A DNA stretch of 64,000 nt from Bacteroidia bacterium 43-41 (GCA_001898165.1 MKTD01000011.1:186001-250000); one strand, 5' to 3'; shown: positions 1 to 11,800, counted from the first letter of the stretch. Translations and numbers: made by a program. Notes: generated from the letters alone by a model not told the origin.

Positions 1-1422
1 TTTATAATTACCCCCAGTTCTATCTCCAAAATCATATACTGTATAACCTCTAGAATCTGTTTTTATTGAGCCATCAGGATTACGAACATACATAGGATAT
101 ATAGGAGCTAAGAAATCAGCTACATAAAATAAGTTTGCAGAAGATGTTCCTTCTTGTGTAGCAGGAGAGGACATATCATAATTAGTATATGCAACATTAG
201 CTCTAAATTTCAGCCAATCTTTAGCTTGATAATCTGCATTTAAACGTGTTGTATAACGTTTGAATCCTGAATTAGCGATGATACCAGCATCATCCAAGTA
301 TCCGCCAGACAAGAAATAATTTATTTTGTCTGTACCGCCTGATACACTCACGTTGTACTCTTGCCTTAAATTTCCTTTGTCAAATAATTCATTATACCAG
401 TTGTCTGGCTTATAAAAGAATTCTCCGTCACTATAACCTAAGGTTGCACTTGGATTTAATTTACCATCCATACCAATCATACTTTGTCCTTGAGGCACAG
501 TGTATATTTGATATCCAACTCCCCCGTTTTGATTTGTAGGTAAATATTGATTAGCCAATGCATTAGCTTCATTAGGCCCGCGCACATTTCCTGCGGCGTC
601 TTTTGTGTTGATGAATTCGTTGTAAATAGATTGATAGGCCTTTTCCAAATACATAGCAGGATCTGTCATTACATCATAATTAGATAATCCTCTTGAGTTA
701 GTTCCCCATTTCGCATCTACATTTACAATCGCCTGTTTGCTTTTTCCACTTTTGGTGGTGATCAAAATTACACCATTGGCACCACGTGCCCCATATAGAG
801 CATTGGAAGCAGCGTCCTTCAGAACTGTCGTACTTTCGATATCTGCTGTATTTATTGACGAAATATCTCCATCAAAAGGTACTCCATCAACTACATATAA
901 AGGAGAATTACCTGCGGCCATTGAACCGATCCCCCTTATACGTACTGTTGATGTGGTTCCTGGCTGTCCGTTAGTTCTGGTAACTTGTACACCAGCAACC
1001 TGACCTGATAATGCATTGGTTACGTTGGCAACTTGTCTTTTGGAAATTGCTTCACTATCAATTACAGCCGCTGATCCGGTAAATGAAGATCTTTTTGCTG
1101 TGCCATAAGCCACGACCATTACTTCTTCGAGTAATTGAGTGTCGGGAACCAGAATAATTCTTAAACTAGTGTTCGCGGGTATTTCTTGTGTAACATAGCC
1201 AACATAGGAAACAATCAGTATGCTACCACTGGGCGCAGATAGGTTAAAACTACCATCTACATCAGTAATGGTCCCTTGTGACGTTCCTTTGATTTGGATA
1301 GTGGCCCCAATCACCGGCTCGCCCGCTTCATCCACCACGGTACCTCGCACTTGTGTTTGAGCCATTGCAAACCCTATTCCTATAAAGAAAAGGGCTAAGA
1401 ACATAGTTAATTTTCTTTTCAT
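1..1422 (-). CDS. SusC/RagA-family TonB-linked outer membrane protein, N-terminal part (runs off the left edge)
   Basis: Open frame of 474 codons from ATG at 1422 to the window edge; signal peptide, carboxypeptidase-like 'VRGTVVDEAGEPVIGATIQIKGTSQGT' domain and plug domain like the neighbouring SusC proteins. Missing from the ORF track because it has no stop in the window. Confidence 0.93.
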   Translation of the reverse strand, partial: MKRKLTMFLALFFIGIGFAMAQTQVRGTVVDEAGEPVIGATIQIKGTSQGTITDVDGSFNLSAPSGSILIVSYVGYVTQEIPANTSLRIILVPDTQLLEEVMVVAYGTAKRSSFTGSAAVIDSEAISKRQVANVTNALSGQVAGVQVTRTNGQPGTTSTVRIRGIGSMAAGNSPLYVVDGVPFDGDISSINTADIESTTVLKDAASNALYGARGANGVILITTKSGKSKQAIVNVDAKWGTNSRGLSNYDVMTDPAMYLEKAYQSIYNEFINTKDAAGNVRGPNEANALANQYLPTNQNGGVGYQIYTVPQGQSMIGMDGKLNPSATLGYSDGEFFYKPDNWYNELFDKGNLRQEYNVSVSGGTDKINYFLSGGYLDDAGIIANSGFKRYTTRLNADYQAKDWLKFRANVAYTNYDMSSPATQEGTSSANLFYVADFLAPIYPMYVRNPDGSIKTDSRGYTVYDFGDRTGGNYK

Positions 1423-1690
1423 AAACTCTACTTTTAAATTAAACAATTATAGTATCTAAATTATCTTTTTATTATAGTAATCGCCATGATTATTTGAAAA
1501 CACAAGTTTTTGGGTGGAAATAGAGGATATGGTTTTCCCGTTCATAAGCGATTAACATGAAATAAGTTTACTTATATGTTTGCAAATATAAATTAAATTT
1601 TTAATATCAACTTCTTTTTTTGAAATGTTCTTTAACATAAAAAAGCCAATAAACCTGATTGCATTATAAAAAATAAGAGTAGTTTCTGTT

Positions 1691-1876
1691 CATAAACTCT
1701 ACTTTTAAGTTATTTTCAACTAAATTCAAACAACAATATAAAAAGTCAAAAAGCATTCAGAAATCTTCTTTTGTACGAATAAAAAGCATGAAATACCTTC
1801 AGAAAAGAGCGTGGCTCTCTATTCATAACTAATTAACATACATTTTCAACTCAAAATTAACGCAAATATAAACTAA
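1691..1876 (-). repeat. Leader/promoter repeat copy A upstream of the first susC
   Basis: About 185 bp nearly identical to 7011-7196; contains TATATTTG (revcomp of 1863-1870, matches Bacteroidetes -7 TAnnTTTG) and a 26-codon ORF (1746-1826, minus). Confidence 0.85.
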
Positions 1877-2049
1877 ATTTTTTATTATAAAACAACTTTT
1901 TGATGTTTATTTACTATTATTCTAATAAATGAGTGGATAATTGAATGTAATAGTTACACTTTATCACTTAATGCAATGCAACTATTTGTGGTTATTGGTT
2001 GTGGCGTAGGGGAGAGGATTTTTCGCCTTTGTTATAGCAGGGAATATAT

Positions 2050-2078
2050 AAAAAAACCGCTCAGATAGAGCGGTTTTT
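2050..2078 (-). terminator. Rho-independent-type hairpin after susD
   Basis: aaaaaaccgctc-agata-gagcggttttt just downstream of the SusD stop at 2100. Confidence 0.75.
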
Positions 2079-2099
2079 AGAAAATGAAGTCAGATTTTA

Positions 2100-3719
2100 T
2101 TACCAACCGGCATTTTGCTGTTCTGCTATTTTGGGATTTGATGTGATTTCGGAAAGAGGAATCGGAAAGATATACCTTCTGTCCTCAAAATTGAATCCGG
2201 CTGTTTTAATAATGTTGGCATCTACAACTCCCGATGCGGGATTGTATGATTCGGTTTTCATGCTGCCCCATGAAGCTTTATCGGGTATTCCCGACTTTCC
2301 ATCTTTACTTTTTACCGCATATTTGCTGTCATACGTCAACCTGTGAATATCGGGCCAACGCCTTCCTTCCGCGAGAAATTCGATTTCGCGTTCCTGCAAA
2401 ATAGCTGTCATAAGTGCATCTACGTTGGCAAATGAAGCGGTGGTGAACTGTAAAGCGTGATCTGTAACTGCTCTGTTACGTACGGCGTTTAACAGATCAA
2501 CAGCCTTTTGTGTTACTCCGTTTTTGCGGGCTTCGGCTTCGGCATAATTCAATAAAACTTCGGCATAACGCAAAATAGGAGTCCAATCGTTCATAACTGT
2601 TCCGGTACGGTATTTCCACGACCAGAAGGCATTAATACCACCATATTCAGCTCTCTTTAATAGTTGTGCACGCCTTAAATCATCTTTCAACCAAAAGCCG
2701 GCATTGATGATGATTGGGCTGACACATACCAAGCTGCGAACAGTAAAATAAAATTGAGAAAGCGAGCCGTTATTGGTGGCATTGTCCAATGCGCTGTTTT
2801 CAATTGAGAAAATAGATTCGGTATTGCTTTTGTTATTTGCAAAAGGACCTTCGGGTGTAGCAGTTAATGCGTATGCACCAATAGGGCTAGTGAAGGGAGC
2901 AGTTGGGCTTACAATTTTATTGGATTCGGTGATAACTTCTGTCCATTTTCCCATGTGCTGATATACACGCGTTTTCAGAGCTACAGCGGCTCCTTTGGTA
3001 GCACGTGAAATCTTTAATCCGCCGGCTCTGGTGGCTGCCAAGTTCTGTTCGGCAAAGTTCAAGTCATCCAATATCTGTTTGTATGTTTCTTCAACAGTTG
3101 CTCTTCCGGCTTCTTTTGCCTCTTCCACTTTATCGATGGTGTTGATGGGAACAGTGCTAACCGGAACGCCGTAATGAGAAGCATTGGGGGTTGCTGCGTA
3201 GGGTAATGCAAAGAATACCAACAGTTCGTGCAATCCCAGGGCTCTGAGGAAACGAACTTCGGCTTCACCGTCTATAGCTTTTTCTTGCGTAATAACACCG
3301 TTTTCAGCTGCTGTCCTTAAACCTTCAATTACAATATTTATCTTGTTTATCATTTGATAGGTGCATTCCCAGTGAGCTTGTCCATTAGGAGAAGCTACGG
3401 TATAGTCTCCGTTGTAAGTAACAGCAAAGAACTGCTGCACATTTAGCATGTTTTCGCCTTTCATGTCTCCTTGTTGTACGGTTGCCGCACCAAAAGGATA
3501 ACCGCGTCGCTGATTATTTCCCGGGTAATAACCGCTTTGAGCAGCATCATAACAACCCACAATGGCTAACTCGCAACGTTCGGGGGTAGAGAAAGCAACG
3601 CCATACGTTATCGCATCTTTCTGTTCAAGATTTATTGCCTGATCAGTGCAACTGAAAAACAATGCGACGCCGAATAGGATAGATAATATTTTTTTCATAC
3701 TTTGATATTTATATTTCAT
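2100..3719 (-). CDS. RagB/SusD-family nutrient uptake outer membrane lipoprotein
   Basis: 539 aa; lipoprotein signal (LFFSCTDQ), SusD features (RYAEVLLNYAEAEARKNG, EREIEFLAEGRRWPDIHR); paired with upstream SusC. Confidence 0.93.
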   Translation of the reverse strand: MKYKYQSMKKILSILFGVALFFSCTDQAINLEQKDAITYGVAFSTPERCELAIVGCYDAAQSGYYPGNNQRRGYPFGAATVQQGDMKGENMLNVQQFFAVTYNGDYTVASPNGQAHWECTYQMINKINIVIEGLRTAAENGVITQEKAIDGEAEVRFLRALGLHELLVFFALPYAATPNASHYGVPVSTVPINTIDKVEEAKEAGRATVEETYKQILDDLNFAEQNLAATRAGGLKISRATKGAAVALKTRVYQHMGKWTEVITESNKIVSPTAPFTSPIGAYALTATPEGPFANNKSNTESIFSIENSALDNATNNGSLSQFYFTVRSLVCVSPIIINAGFWLKDDLRRAQLLKRAEYGGINAFWSWKYRTGTVMNDWTPILRYAEVLLNYAEAEARKNGVTQKAVDLLNAVRNRAVTDHALQFTTASFANVDALMTAILQEREIEFLAEGRRWPDIHRLTYDSKYAVKSKDGKSGIPDKASWGSMKTESYNPASGVVDANIIKTAGFNFEDRRYIFPIPLSEITSNPKIAEQQNAGW

Positions 3720-3732
3720 TTAATGTTTTTAC

Positions 3733-6700
3733 TTAAAAACCGATATTCAATCCAATCAGGAATGTTCGCTGTTGCGGATTACCGTTCCAGTCAACTCCTG
3801 GAACTACTGTATAACCTTCAGGATCTAATCCGCTATATTTGGTGAAAGTGGCTAAGTTTTGTCCTTGAACATAAATTCTTACTTTTTCAACCCACAACTG
3901 ACTACAAAGTCCTTTCGGAAAATTGTATCCGACCGAGAGGTTTTGGAGCTTCAGAAAGTCTCCGCTTTCAATCCAACGGGAAGAACCTTCTCCGGTGAGA
4001 TTGATAAAACCGCCTCTTCCATAGTACAACTTAGGTACATTACCATCGCCCGGATTACTTTCGCTTTGCCATCTGCCCAATATTTCGGTGCTGCTGTTTG
4101 TAAATCCTTGGTCCAGCATATCTCTGCGAGTGACATTTGCTATTTTGTTTCCTCCCGAAAAGCGGAAGAAGATATTGAAATCGAAATTCTTCAACGTTAC
4201 CGTATTGTCCCATCCTCCAAACCAGGTAGGTAAAGAGTTGCCCAGAATTTCCTTGTCGTCCTGAACCAGATTAGATGCCTTGCTTAAGTCGGCGGGATCG
4301 CTTGGGTTATATACGTAATATTTGGTATTTGCAATATTCCCTTGAATAATGGATCCGTCCTTTTTGTAATACATCGGGTTTCCGTTTTTCATATTTACAC
4401 CAGCATATCGATAACCCCACAGAGCATTCATAGATTCGCCTTCACGTAAAATATAATGTTCATACGGAATGTCATTTACCAATGTAACTACTTTGCTTTG
4501 TTGGGTTGAAAAGTTAAAAGCAGTTTTCCAGATTAACCCTTTATTTTGAATAATATTCCCCCCCAATTCAAGTTCAATGCCATTGTTATTAATTTTTCCA
4601 TAATTTTGAGCGATTACATTCCAGGGAATACCCAACGACGGAGGAGTGGGTACATCCAACACAATATCGCTGTTGTCTTTTTGCCAATAAGCGAAAACAA
4701 GATTGAACCGATTATGAAGGAAAGCCGCATCAAAACCGAAGTCGAGAATTTTCTGTTTTTCCCATTTCAACGCTGGATTTCCCGCCTGATAATAAGCAAT
4801 ACCGGCCTGATCTCCGTATTTCTGTCCGGCAAAAATGTCGTTGTACATAAAGTCTCCCGATAACCTGTCGTTACCTACTTCAGCAAAACTACCTCTGAGG
4901 CGGAAGTCACTTACAATGTCGTTAATAGAACTATTTTTCCAGAAATCCAGACCCGAAATGCGGACAGCCGCGGAGCCTCCATAGAATGTTCCCCAGCGAT
5001 TATCTTTGTGTAGATTAGAGATGCCATCGCGTCGAACAGATCCCCCTATGTAGAAGATGCTGTTGTAATTGTAGTTGGCGCGAAAGATATAAGATGCCAA
5101 TCCGTTTGTTGTTACACTACCGCCTGAACTTTGTGTAACGTATGTATCTGAAATTATTTCGTCTACAAAAAATGGATCGGAGAAGTCGCGTGCTCCGGCG
5201 GTAAAACGGTTATAAACATAATTTGTCCATTCCGCAACGGCTGTTGCGTCCAGATTATGTAACCCAAAAGATTTATTAGCGGATAGAATGTTTTGAAAAT
5301 TCCAACGTTGTCTTTTTATAGACGATCTGTTGATAAGACCTTTGTAGCCAAAACCATCACCCGACTCGGGCATCCAAACATAACTATCGTCAATCAGATT
5401 GACATCGGCTCCCACCAAAGACCTGAACATAAGCCAGCTAACAGGCCTTATGTCAATATTGGCAGTAGGTAGAATTCTGTAAGAGGAGTTTTTTTGTCTG
5501 TTGTTTTTCAGTACCCACACTATGTTGGGAATGGTGTTTTCGATGGTTCGCAGATTGGCCCCTTTTGCTAACGATTTACGGTCGTTTGGATCAATATTGA
5601 ATCCGGTTGGGTCGTCGGGATTATAAACAGCCACATTTGGCAACATCCTCGAACTCGCATACATGTTATCGCTAATGGAATTTGTCCCTTTTACCGGACC
5701 GGTATTCACTTGGTTTGATGCATTAAGCGAGAAACCGGCGGTTACGTAATCTCGTAGAAATTTATGCTCTGCTTTTGCGTAAAAAGTATACCGGTTGTAG
5801 CTGTTGTTGATGGACAATCCTTTTTGGTCCGTATAACCTGCCGACATAAAGTACTGTGTTTGAGGAGAAGCTCCTGAAATAGATACTGTATGGCTGTGTT
5901 GGAATCCAGTTCTGAATACATAGTCGTACCAGTTAGTGTCGGTACCTTTATCATCCATTTTAGCCTGCGGGTTGCCTCCACTGTTTGTGTACTTTTCGTT
6001 AGCGATTGTTACAAACTGCTCGGCATTCAGAAGGTCGTACAATTTAGCAGCCGAAGACCACCCCATCCATGAATCATAAGTTATTTTTGCTGCTCCTTGT
6101 TTTCCCTGCTTTGTAGTAATCAAAACCACGCCATTTGCAGCGCGTGAACCATAGATAGCTGTTGCAGCCCCGTCTTTTAAGATTTCAAATGATTCGATGT
6201 CCGAAGGGTTGATATCTGCAAGAGCATTGTTATTAGAATACGAGTAACCTACGTTGCCCGAAGTTACCGGTACACCATTGATCACATAGAGTGGGGCATT
6301 CGATGAAGAAATAGTGCCGACCCCGCGAATAATAACTCGTGGAGGTTGTGTGACATCGCCGGAAGGTGCAATTACTTGAACTCCGGAAGCTCTTCCTGCC
6401 ATTTGTTGCATAAAACTGGGGGATGCTTTTGAAGCTAAATCTTCACCTCTGATTTGAGATATTGAACTTGTTACGTCTCTTTTACGCTGTGTTCCGTATC
6501 CAACCACCACTATTTCTTCTAGTAGTTCCGTGTCGGGCATGAGAACTACATTCACAGTTGGGGCAACAGCTACTTCCTGCGTGATCAAACCCACAAAAGA
6601 GACTACGAGCGTAGCTTCTGCCGGAGCAACCAATGAGAAGTTACCATCCAGATTGGTAACGGTGCCTTGTGTGGTGCCTTTTATCTGTATGGTAGCTCCG

Positions 6701-6813
6701 ATTATCGGTACTCCCGCCTCATCCACAACTGTACCGCGTACTTGTGTTTGGGCAGTCACAATCCCTATTCCTACTAAGAAAAGGGTTAAAAATAAGAATA
6801 ATTTTCTTTTCAT
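3733..6813 (-). CDS. SusC/RagA-family TonB-linked outer membrane protein
   Basis: 1026 aa; signal peptide, TonB-box-proximal 'EEIVVVGYGTQRKRDVTSSIS', plug domain, beta-barrel. Confidence 0.95.
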   Translation of the reverse strand: MKRKLFLFLTLFLVGIGIVTAQTQVRGTVVDEAGVPIIGATIQIKGTTQGTVTNLDGNFSLVAPAEATLVVSFVGLITQEVAVAPTVNVVLMPDTELLEEIVVVGYGTQRKRDVTSSISQIRGEDLASKASPSFMQQMAGRASGVQVIAPSGDVTQPPRVIIRGVGTISSSNAPLYVINGVPVTSGNVGYSYSNNNALADINPSDIESFEILKDGAATAIYGSRAANGVVLITTKQGKQGAAKITYDSWMGWSSAAKLYDLLNAEQFVTIANEKYTNSGGNPQAKMDDKGTDTNWYDYVFRTGFQHSHTVSISGASPQTQYFMSAGYTDQKGLSINNSYNRYTFYAKAEHKFLRDYVTAGFSLNASNQVNTGPVKGTNSISDNMYASSRMLPNVAVYNPDDPTGFNIDPNDRKSLAKGANLRTIENTIPNIVWVLKNNRQKNSSYRILPTANIDIRPVSWLMFRSLVGADVNLIDDSYVWMPESGDGFGYKGLINRSSIKRQRWNFQNILSANKSFGLHNLDATAVAEWTNYVYNRFTAGARDFSDPFFVDEIISDTYVTQSSGGSVTTNGLASYIFRANYNYNSIFYIGGSVRRDGISNLHKDNRWGTFYGGSAAVRISGLDFWKNSSINDIVSDFRLRGSFAEVGNDRLSGDFMYNDIFAGQKYGDQAGIAYYQAGNPALKWEKQKILDFGFDAAFLHNRFNLVFAYWQKDNSDIVLDVPTPPSLGIPWNVIAQNYGKINNNGIELELGGNIIQNKGLIWKTAFNFSTQQSKVVTLVNDIPYEHYILREGESMNALWGYRYAGVNMKNGNPMYYKKDGSIIQGNIANTKYYVYNPSDPADLSKASNLVQDDKEILGNSLPTWFGGWDNTVTLKNFDFNIFFRFSGGNKIANVTRRDMLDQGFTNSSTEILGRWQSESNPGDGNVPKLYYGRGGFINLTGEGSSRWIESGDFLKLQNLSVGYNFPKGLCSQLWVEKVRIYVQGQNLATFTKYSGLDPEGYTVVPGVDWNGNPQQRTFLIGLNIGF

Positions 6814-7010
6814 AAACTCTACTTTTAAATTAAACTCATTACTAAATCTCTATTATTTTAAAGGGGTTATTGGGCTTTTTGTCAACTATCTACTCAAGGG
6901 TGGTAGTTGGTGTGATAAAATATATAAAAGGAACTGGAGAGCATTATCCATAAGCGATTAACATAACATAAGTTTCCTCACCTGATTATACCATAAGTAG
7001 TGTTTCTCCT

Positions 7011-7196
7011 CATAAATTTTACTTTTAAGTTTTTTTAATTAAATTCAGACAACAATAGAAAAAGTCAAAAAGCATTCAAAAATCTTCTTTTGTACGAATA
7101 AAAAGCATGAAATACCTTCAGAAAAGAGCGTGGCTCTCTATTCATAACTAATTAACATACATTTTTAACTCAAAGTTAACGCAAATATACATTAAA
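7011..7196 (-). repeat. Leader/promoter repeat copy B upstream of the second susC
   Basis: Near-identical to 1691-1876; includes TATATTTG (revcomp of 7182-7189) and the same 26-codon ORF (7065-7145, minus). Confidence 0.85.
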
Positions 7197-7307
7197 TTTT
7201 TAATACAAAATTGTTTTTTTTCATTTATTTCAATTTTTTTGTAATATTCTTTCACTAATATTGGTGTTTACATTACACTTTAAAAGAAGAAATGCACTGG
7301 GCAAAAC

Positions 7308-7336
7308 AAAAAAGGTGTCCCGAAAGACACCTTTTT
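7308..7336 (-). terminator. Hairpin terminator downstream of the SusD-like gene
   Basis: aaaaaggtgtc-ccgaaa-gacaccttttt. Confidence 0.75.
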
Positions 7337-7378
7337 AATAAAGTTTTAACAGAATTAGAGACTGTTTAAATTTGTTTC

Positions 7379-8839
7379 TTAATTTACTCCGCTGCGTGTA
7401 TCCCACCACATGCGTTTTCCCCAAAATTCATCTACCACTTCGCTGGCAAACGGTTGAATATTTGCTCCGTTGAGTGTAAACTCATTTTGTGGATATGGAT
7501 AACGGAATGGGGGACTGTTATGTCCCGGGTATATAGAGCCCGGAGCAACATAATGCGTTTTGGGAATTCCTGTTCTGCGATACAATGACCACGCTTCAAG
7601 ACCTTGTTTAAACAAGGCTATCCATTCTTGAAGATAGAGTTGATCGAGTGTACCATTAAATTTTCCTTTTCCAGCGAGATAAGCGGTTATATCTTCTTCG
7701 CTGACCCCGTTTTCGAGCAATGATGCTTCCACTGCCGCATTATATGCTTGTGCTTCCGTAATCCCACCAGTAGCAAAACCTTTATGAGCAGCTTCGGCAA
7801 TAAGAAACATTACTTCGGCATAGCGCATATAAGGACTGAATCCTTTGGGGTCTTTTCTAAAACGTTCTCCGACTCTGGAAATAGATGCCAAGGCTGGTTG
7901 AGCGGTAGCTCCAATAATAAATCCCCTGTATTTGCCATCGCTTGCGGCAGGATAAGCATATTCAGAAATGCGAGGATCGTTCAGCTCAAGAAGAGCGTTG
8001 ATAAGGACATCGCTCACGCCATGGTCATCACGGCCTTTGGAATCTACGAACCAGGGTTCTTCATAAGGTGATGTGCCTTGCCACCAGAAAAAGGCGTTAT
8101 CGTCATTTGAATCCATAATCGGGTATTTGGAAGGATTTTTAAGTACTTCTTCGACTGTAGATTTTGCTAAATCTTTACTCACTTCCGATATTCTCATAGC
8201 TAAACGGAGACGTAGCGAATTGGTGAATTTTTGCCATTTTTCAATATCACCTTTAAATAACAGATCACCTTCGTCAAGAGCATCGGTGTGCTTTGCGGCA
8301 AAAATATCAGCGGCTTCTTTCAACTCCTTTAAAAGATCGGGATAGATATCTTCTTGCTTGTCGTATTTGGGTAGGAGCACTCCGTCTTTGATTTTAATCG
8401 CATCGGAATAAGGTATATCCCGCCATGTATCGGTTGCACATTGAAAGACATATGCTCTAAATACTTTTGAAACAGCCAGCATATTCTGATTATCATCTTG
8501 TTCGGCTTTCGTGCGTATTTCATTTACGTTGTTTAAAACCCTGTACACATAGTACCATTTGTTTTCCACAACTCCGGGTCTGAAGTTATACCGGGCTTCA
8601 TCGATATACTGAATTTTTGTCAAATGCCCTGCATAAGTACTCGTTTCATTCATTTCTGCCCACACATCATAAAAGGTGCTCGACCAATACCTAATTGAGA
8701 AAGCCAGTACATTAGTGGCCGGCGCGTCTTTTGCTCTGTCGGGGTCAGTATTAATTTTTTCAAAATCGCCGGTGCAATTCGTTATCAATAAGATGACGAA
8801 TAAAAACAATACGGAGAATTTTATAATATTTTTTTTCAT
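7379..8839 (-). CDS. SusD/RagB-like outer membrane lipoprotein
   Basis: 486 aa; lipobox (LLITNCTGD), 'YMRYAEVMFLIAEAAHKG', adjacent SusC. Confidence 0.9.
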   Translation of the reverse strand: MKKNIIKFSVLFLFVILLITNCTGDFEKINTDPDRAKDAPATNVLAFSIRYWSSTFYDVWAEMNETSTYAGHLTKIQYIDEARYNFRPGVVENKWYYVYRVLNNVNEIRTKAEQDDNQNMLAVSKVFRAYVFQCATDTWRDIPYSDAIKIKDGVLLPKYDKQEDIYPDLLKELKEAADIFAAKHTDALDEGDLLFKGDIEKWQKFTNSLRLRLAMRISEVSKDLAKSTVEEVLKNPSKYPIMDSNDDNAFFWWQGTSPYEEPWFVDSKGRDDHGVSDVLINALLELNDPRISEYAYPAASDGKYRGFIIGATAQPALASISRVGERFRKDPKGFSPYMRYAEVMFLIAEAAHKGFATGGITEAQAYNAAVEASLLENGVSEEDITAYLAGKGKFNGTLDQLYLQEWIALFKQGLEAWSLYRRTGIPKTHYVAPGSIYPGHNSPPFRYPYPQNEFTLNGANIQPFASEVVDEFWGKRMWWDTRSGVN

Positions 8840-8864
8840 ATTTCAAAAAATTATTCGTTTACAC

Positions 8865-11800
8865 TTAGAATTTCAAATTCAATTTAATTCCTATACTGCG
8901 AGATGGAGGATAACTGGTTGTTTCTAAACCAACTCCGCCGTTATCACTTGTAACCGTGTTTTCAGGATCTAAACCGGACATGTTGGACTTATGACGCCAC
9001 AATATTGCTAAATTCGTACCTACCAGCGAAATGGACCCGCCTTTCACAAAGTTTGATGCGCCAAACAATGTTTTGGGTAATTGATAAGTAATGTATGCTT
9101 CACGCAGCTTTAAGTATGAACCATCGTAGATGGAGAGTTCGCGGTTTCCATAATACGATTCAAAGAAATCTTGTGCGCTTGTTGTAATATCGTTTTCTGC
9201 AAATTCTGAATTTTGAATATCCTTAGAGTCAGCCTTAACTACTTTTACAAAAGTTTTATCGGTCATGAAATCTTTACCCAAAATTAATCCTTTCTCACGC
9301 ATCTCTCCTAACGCTGTGTATTCAAGCAATCCCGAATAAGCTCCGAACATATTGGACACACTAAAAATATCGCCGCCTTTTCGCATGTCGAGTAGAAATC
9401 CAAAACTAATGCCTTTGTAACTGAATTCGTTACGTAATCCTCCCAGCCAATCGGGAGTTACATTACCTAATTTCATATTGGTTTGAGTTCGTGGACGTCC
9501 ACCAGCATTTACAATAATCGCTCCATCCGATTTTCTACGCAGCATACCTGTTCCGTAAATATCACCCCATGGGGAACCCGGGCGTGCCTGAACTTTGGTG
9601 CTCCATTGGTTCCCAATCTCATACGAAGCCAATGGCTCGTTGGTCACCGGATCAGTGTATAGTTCGTTTATAATGCTCTTGTCCTTTGCCCAGTTGAGAG
9701 TTACATTCCATTGAAATCCGGTTTGAGTTTTTACGGGCGTTCCGTATAGCTGAACTTCTATACCTTTGTTATTGAAATTACCTGCATTGATCAACATTTC
9801 GTTGTATCCCGTAGCTTTTGATACAGCAACTTTCAGAATCTGATTGGTTGTTGTTTTATTGTATAAAGCGATGTCAAAGCCAAGCCTTCCTTTAAACATG
9901 CTTGCTTCTAATCCGATTTCTGTTGTTTCAACTTTTTCGGGTTGCAACGATGAGGGAGGAAAAACTTCTGCCTGATAATATTGCGTTACACCATTAAATG
10001 TAGATGCGGCGGCCGTGAAATATGGATCAATTTCGTAGGATCCCGTGGCAGAGCCTACTTGCGCCCAACCTCCACGTAATTTCAGAAAAGTGAAAATATC
10101 TGATGTGAGATTGAAGGCTTCCAATGGCAAGAAGCTGGCGCTGATAGAAGGATACGAAAAGGGGGTGCGCAGCGTTGACGACCAGTCTTTTCGCAAGGTG
10201 CCATCTATATAAGCGAAATTGCGGTATCCCAACGATAATGACGTGTATAAGCTGTTGGAGCGTATCCATACGTTGTCCATTGCTGTAACCGGAGAGCCTT
10301 TTACATTACTTATGGTAAACAAGTCGGGAACCGTTAATAAATCGGCGCCTAACGTAGAACTTGACCATCGCAGGTTTCTATAGTTTGCTCCTGCAAAAGC
10401 ATGTACAGAAATATCATCGAAATTTTTGTTGAAATATGCAATAAAATCGGCATTCAATTCCGTGTTTTTCAAATTATTCAACCTAAACCAACCACCATCC
10501 CATTTTGCTTCGCCTGCAGAAGCAACTACCTCATTAGAACGATATGTTACGATTGGATTCGACATGGAATCGTAATAATCGAGCCCAAGGCGTCCTTCAA
10601 ATTTTAAGTATTCGGTAGGCATGATAAATAATGATGTTTTGCCGAATACTCTATTTTTTTGAAAAGAGTTTGTGTTTTTATTCAAACTCCAAAAGGGATT
10701 ATTGTGATAACTACTGTTCCAGTTGTATGGATAACCGTTTGGCATGGTTTCCTGCCAACGAGCTTTCAGATCCTTCATATCAACCTGACGACCAAACCAT
10801 TGACCCATGGACTGCATTATATTGCTTGCGTTATATTCGGTCAAGGGCATATTGGGACTTTCAGTACGGGTATAATTCATTACAACATTCACATCAACAA
10901 GTTTGGTTAAACTCATGGTAGAGTTAACGCCAGCATTATAACGTTTTAATGTCGTGTTGGGAAGAACACCCTTTTGGTCACGGTATCCGATAGACAAACG
11001 AGTATTGGAATGATCGGTGCGTGAGGTAAGCGAAATATTATGGTTGGTTGTGGTTCCTGTTCGAAACGCATCTCTTGTATTGCTCGGATGAGAGATCCAG
11101 GGTGTGGGCATATAGTTGCCATTAGCATCGACTGGGCTGCTGTATTGAGGAATCATTAATCCTATATCAAGCCGGGGACCCCAGCTTGCATCCATGTTGT
11201 CGTTTACGCCATTTCCTAAGCCATCAATATATTTAAAACCGTAAGTCAAATCATCAGCATCCGTATAACCGCCCATAGCGAAATCTTGATAACTACCCGT
11301 ATATCCGTCTTCTTTGGCAATGAAGTTATAACTGTATTCATCTCCATAGTAACCTTGACCATATTTATTTTGCATTTTCTGGAAACTGTAAACCTGATCA
11401 ACATTGAAGTTTCCATCATAATCGATTTCCACACCTTTACTCCTGTTCGATCCCGATTTGGTAGTAATAAGTATTACTCCGTGGCCTGCACGCATTCCGT
11501 AAAGAGCTGCAGCAGCCCCACCTTTCAAAACTGATACGGATTCAATATCTTGTGGATTGATGTCGTTCAGTCCGCTTCCATAATCCACAGAATTTTGCCT
11601 GGTAGAACTATTGGAAATGGGAATACCATCGATGACAATTAGCGGCTGGTTGTCTCCCAGCGAACTATTCCCACGTAGAACGATACGCGATGAAGCCCCG
11701 ATTTGGCCTCCGGCCTGATTTACCTGCATACCTGCTATCTTGCCGCTCAACGATGAAATTACGTTAGGTGATGCTGCCTTTACAAGTTCATCGGCATTTA

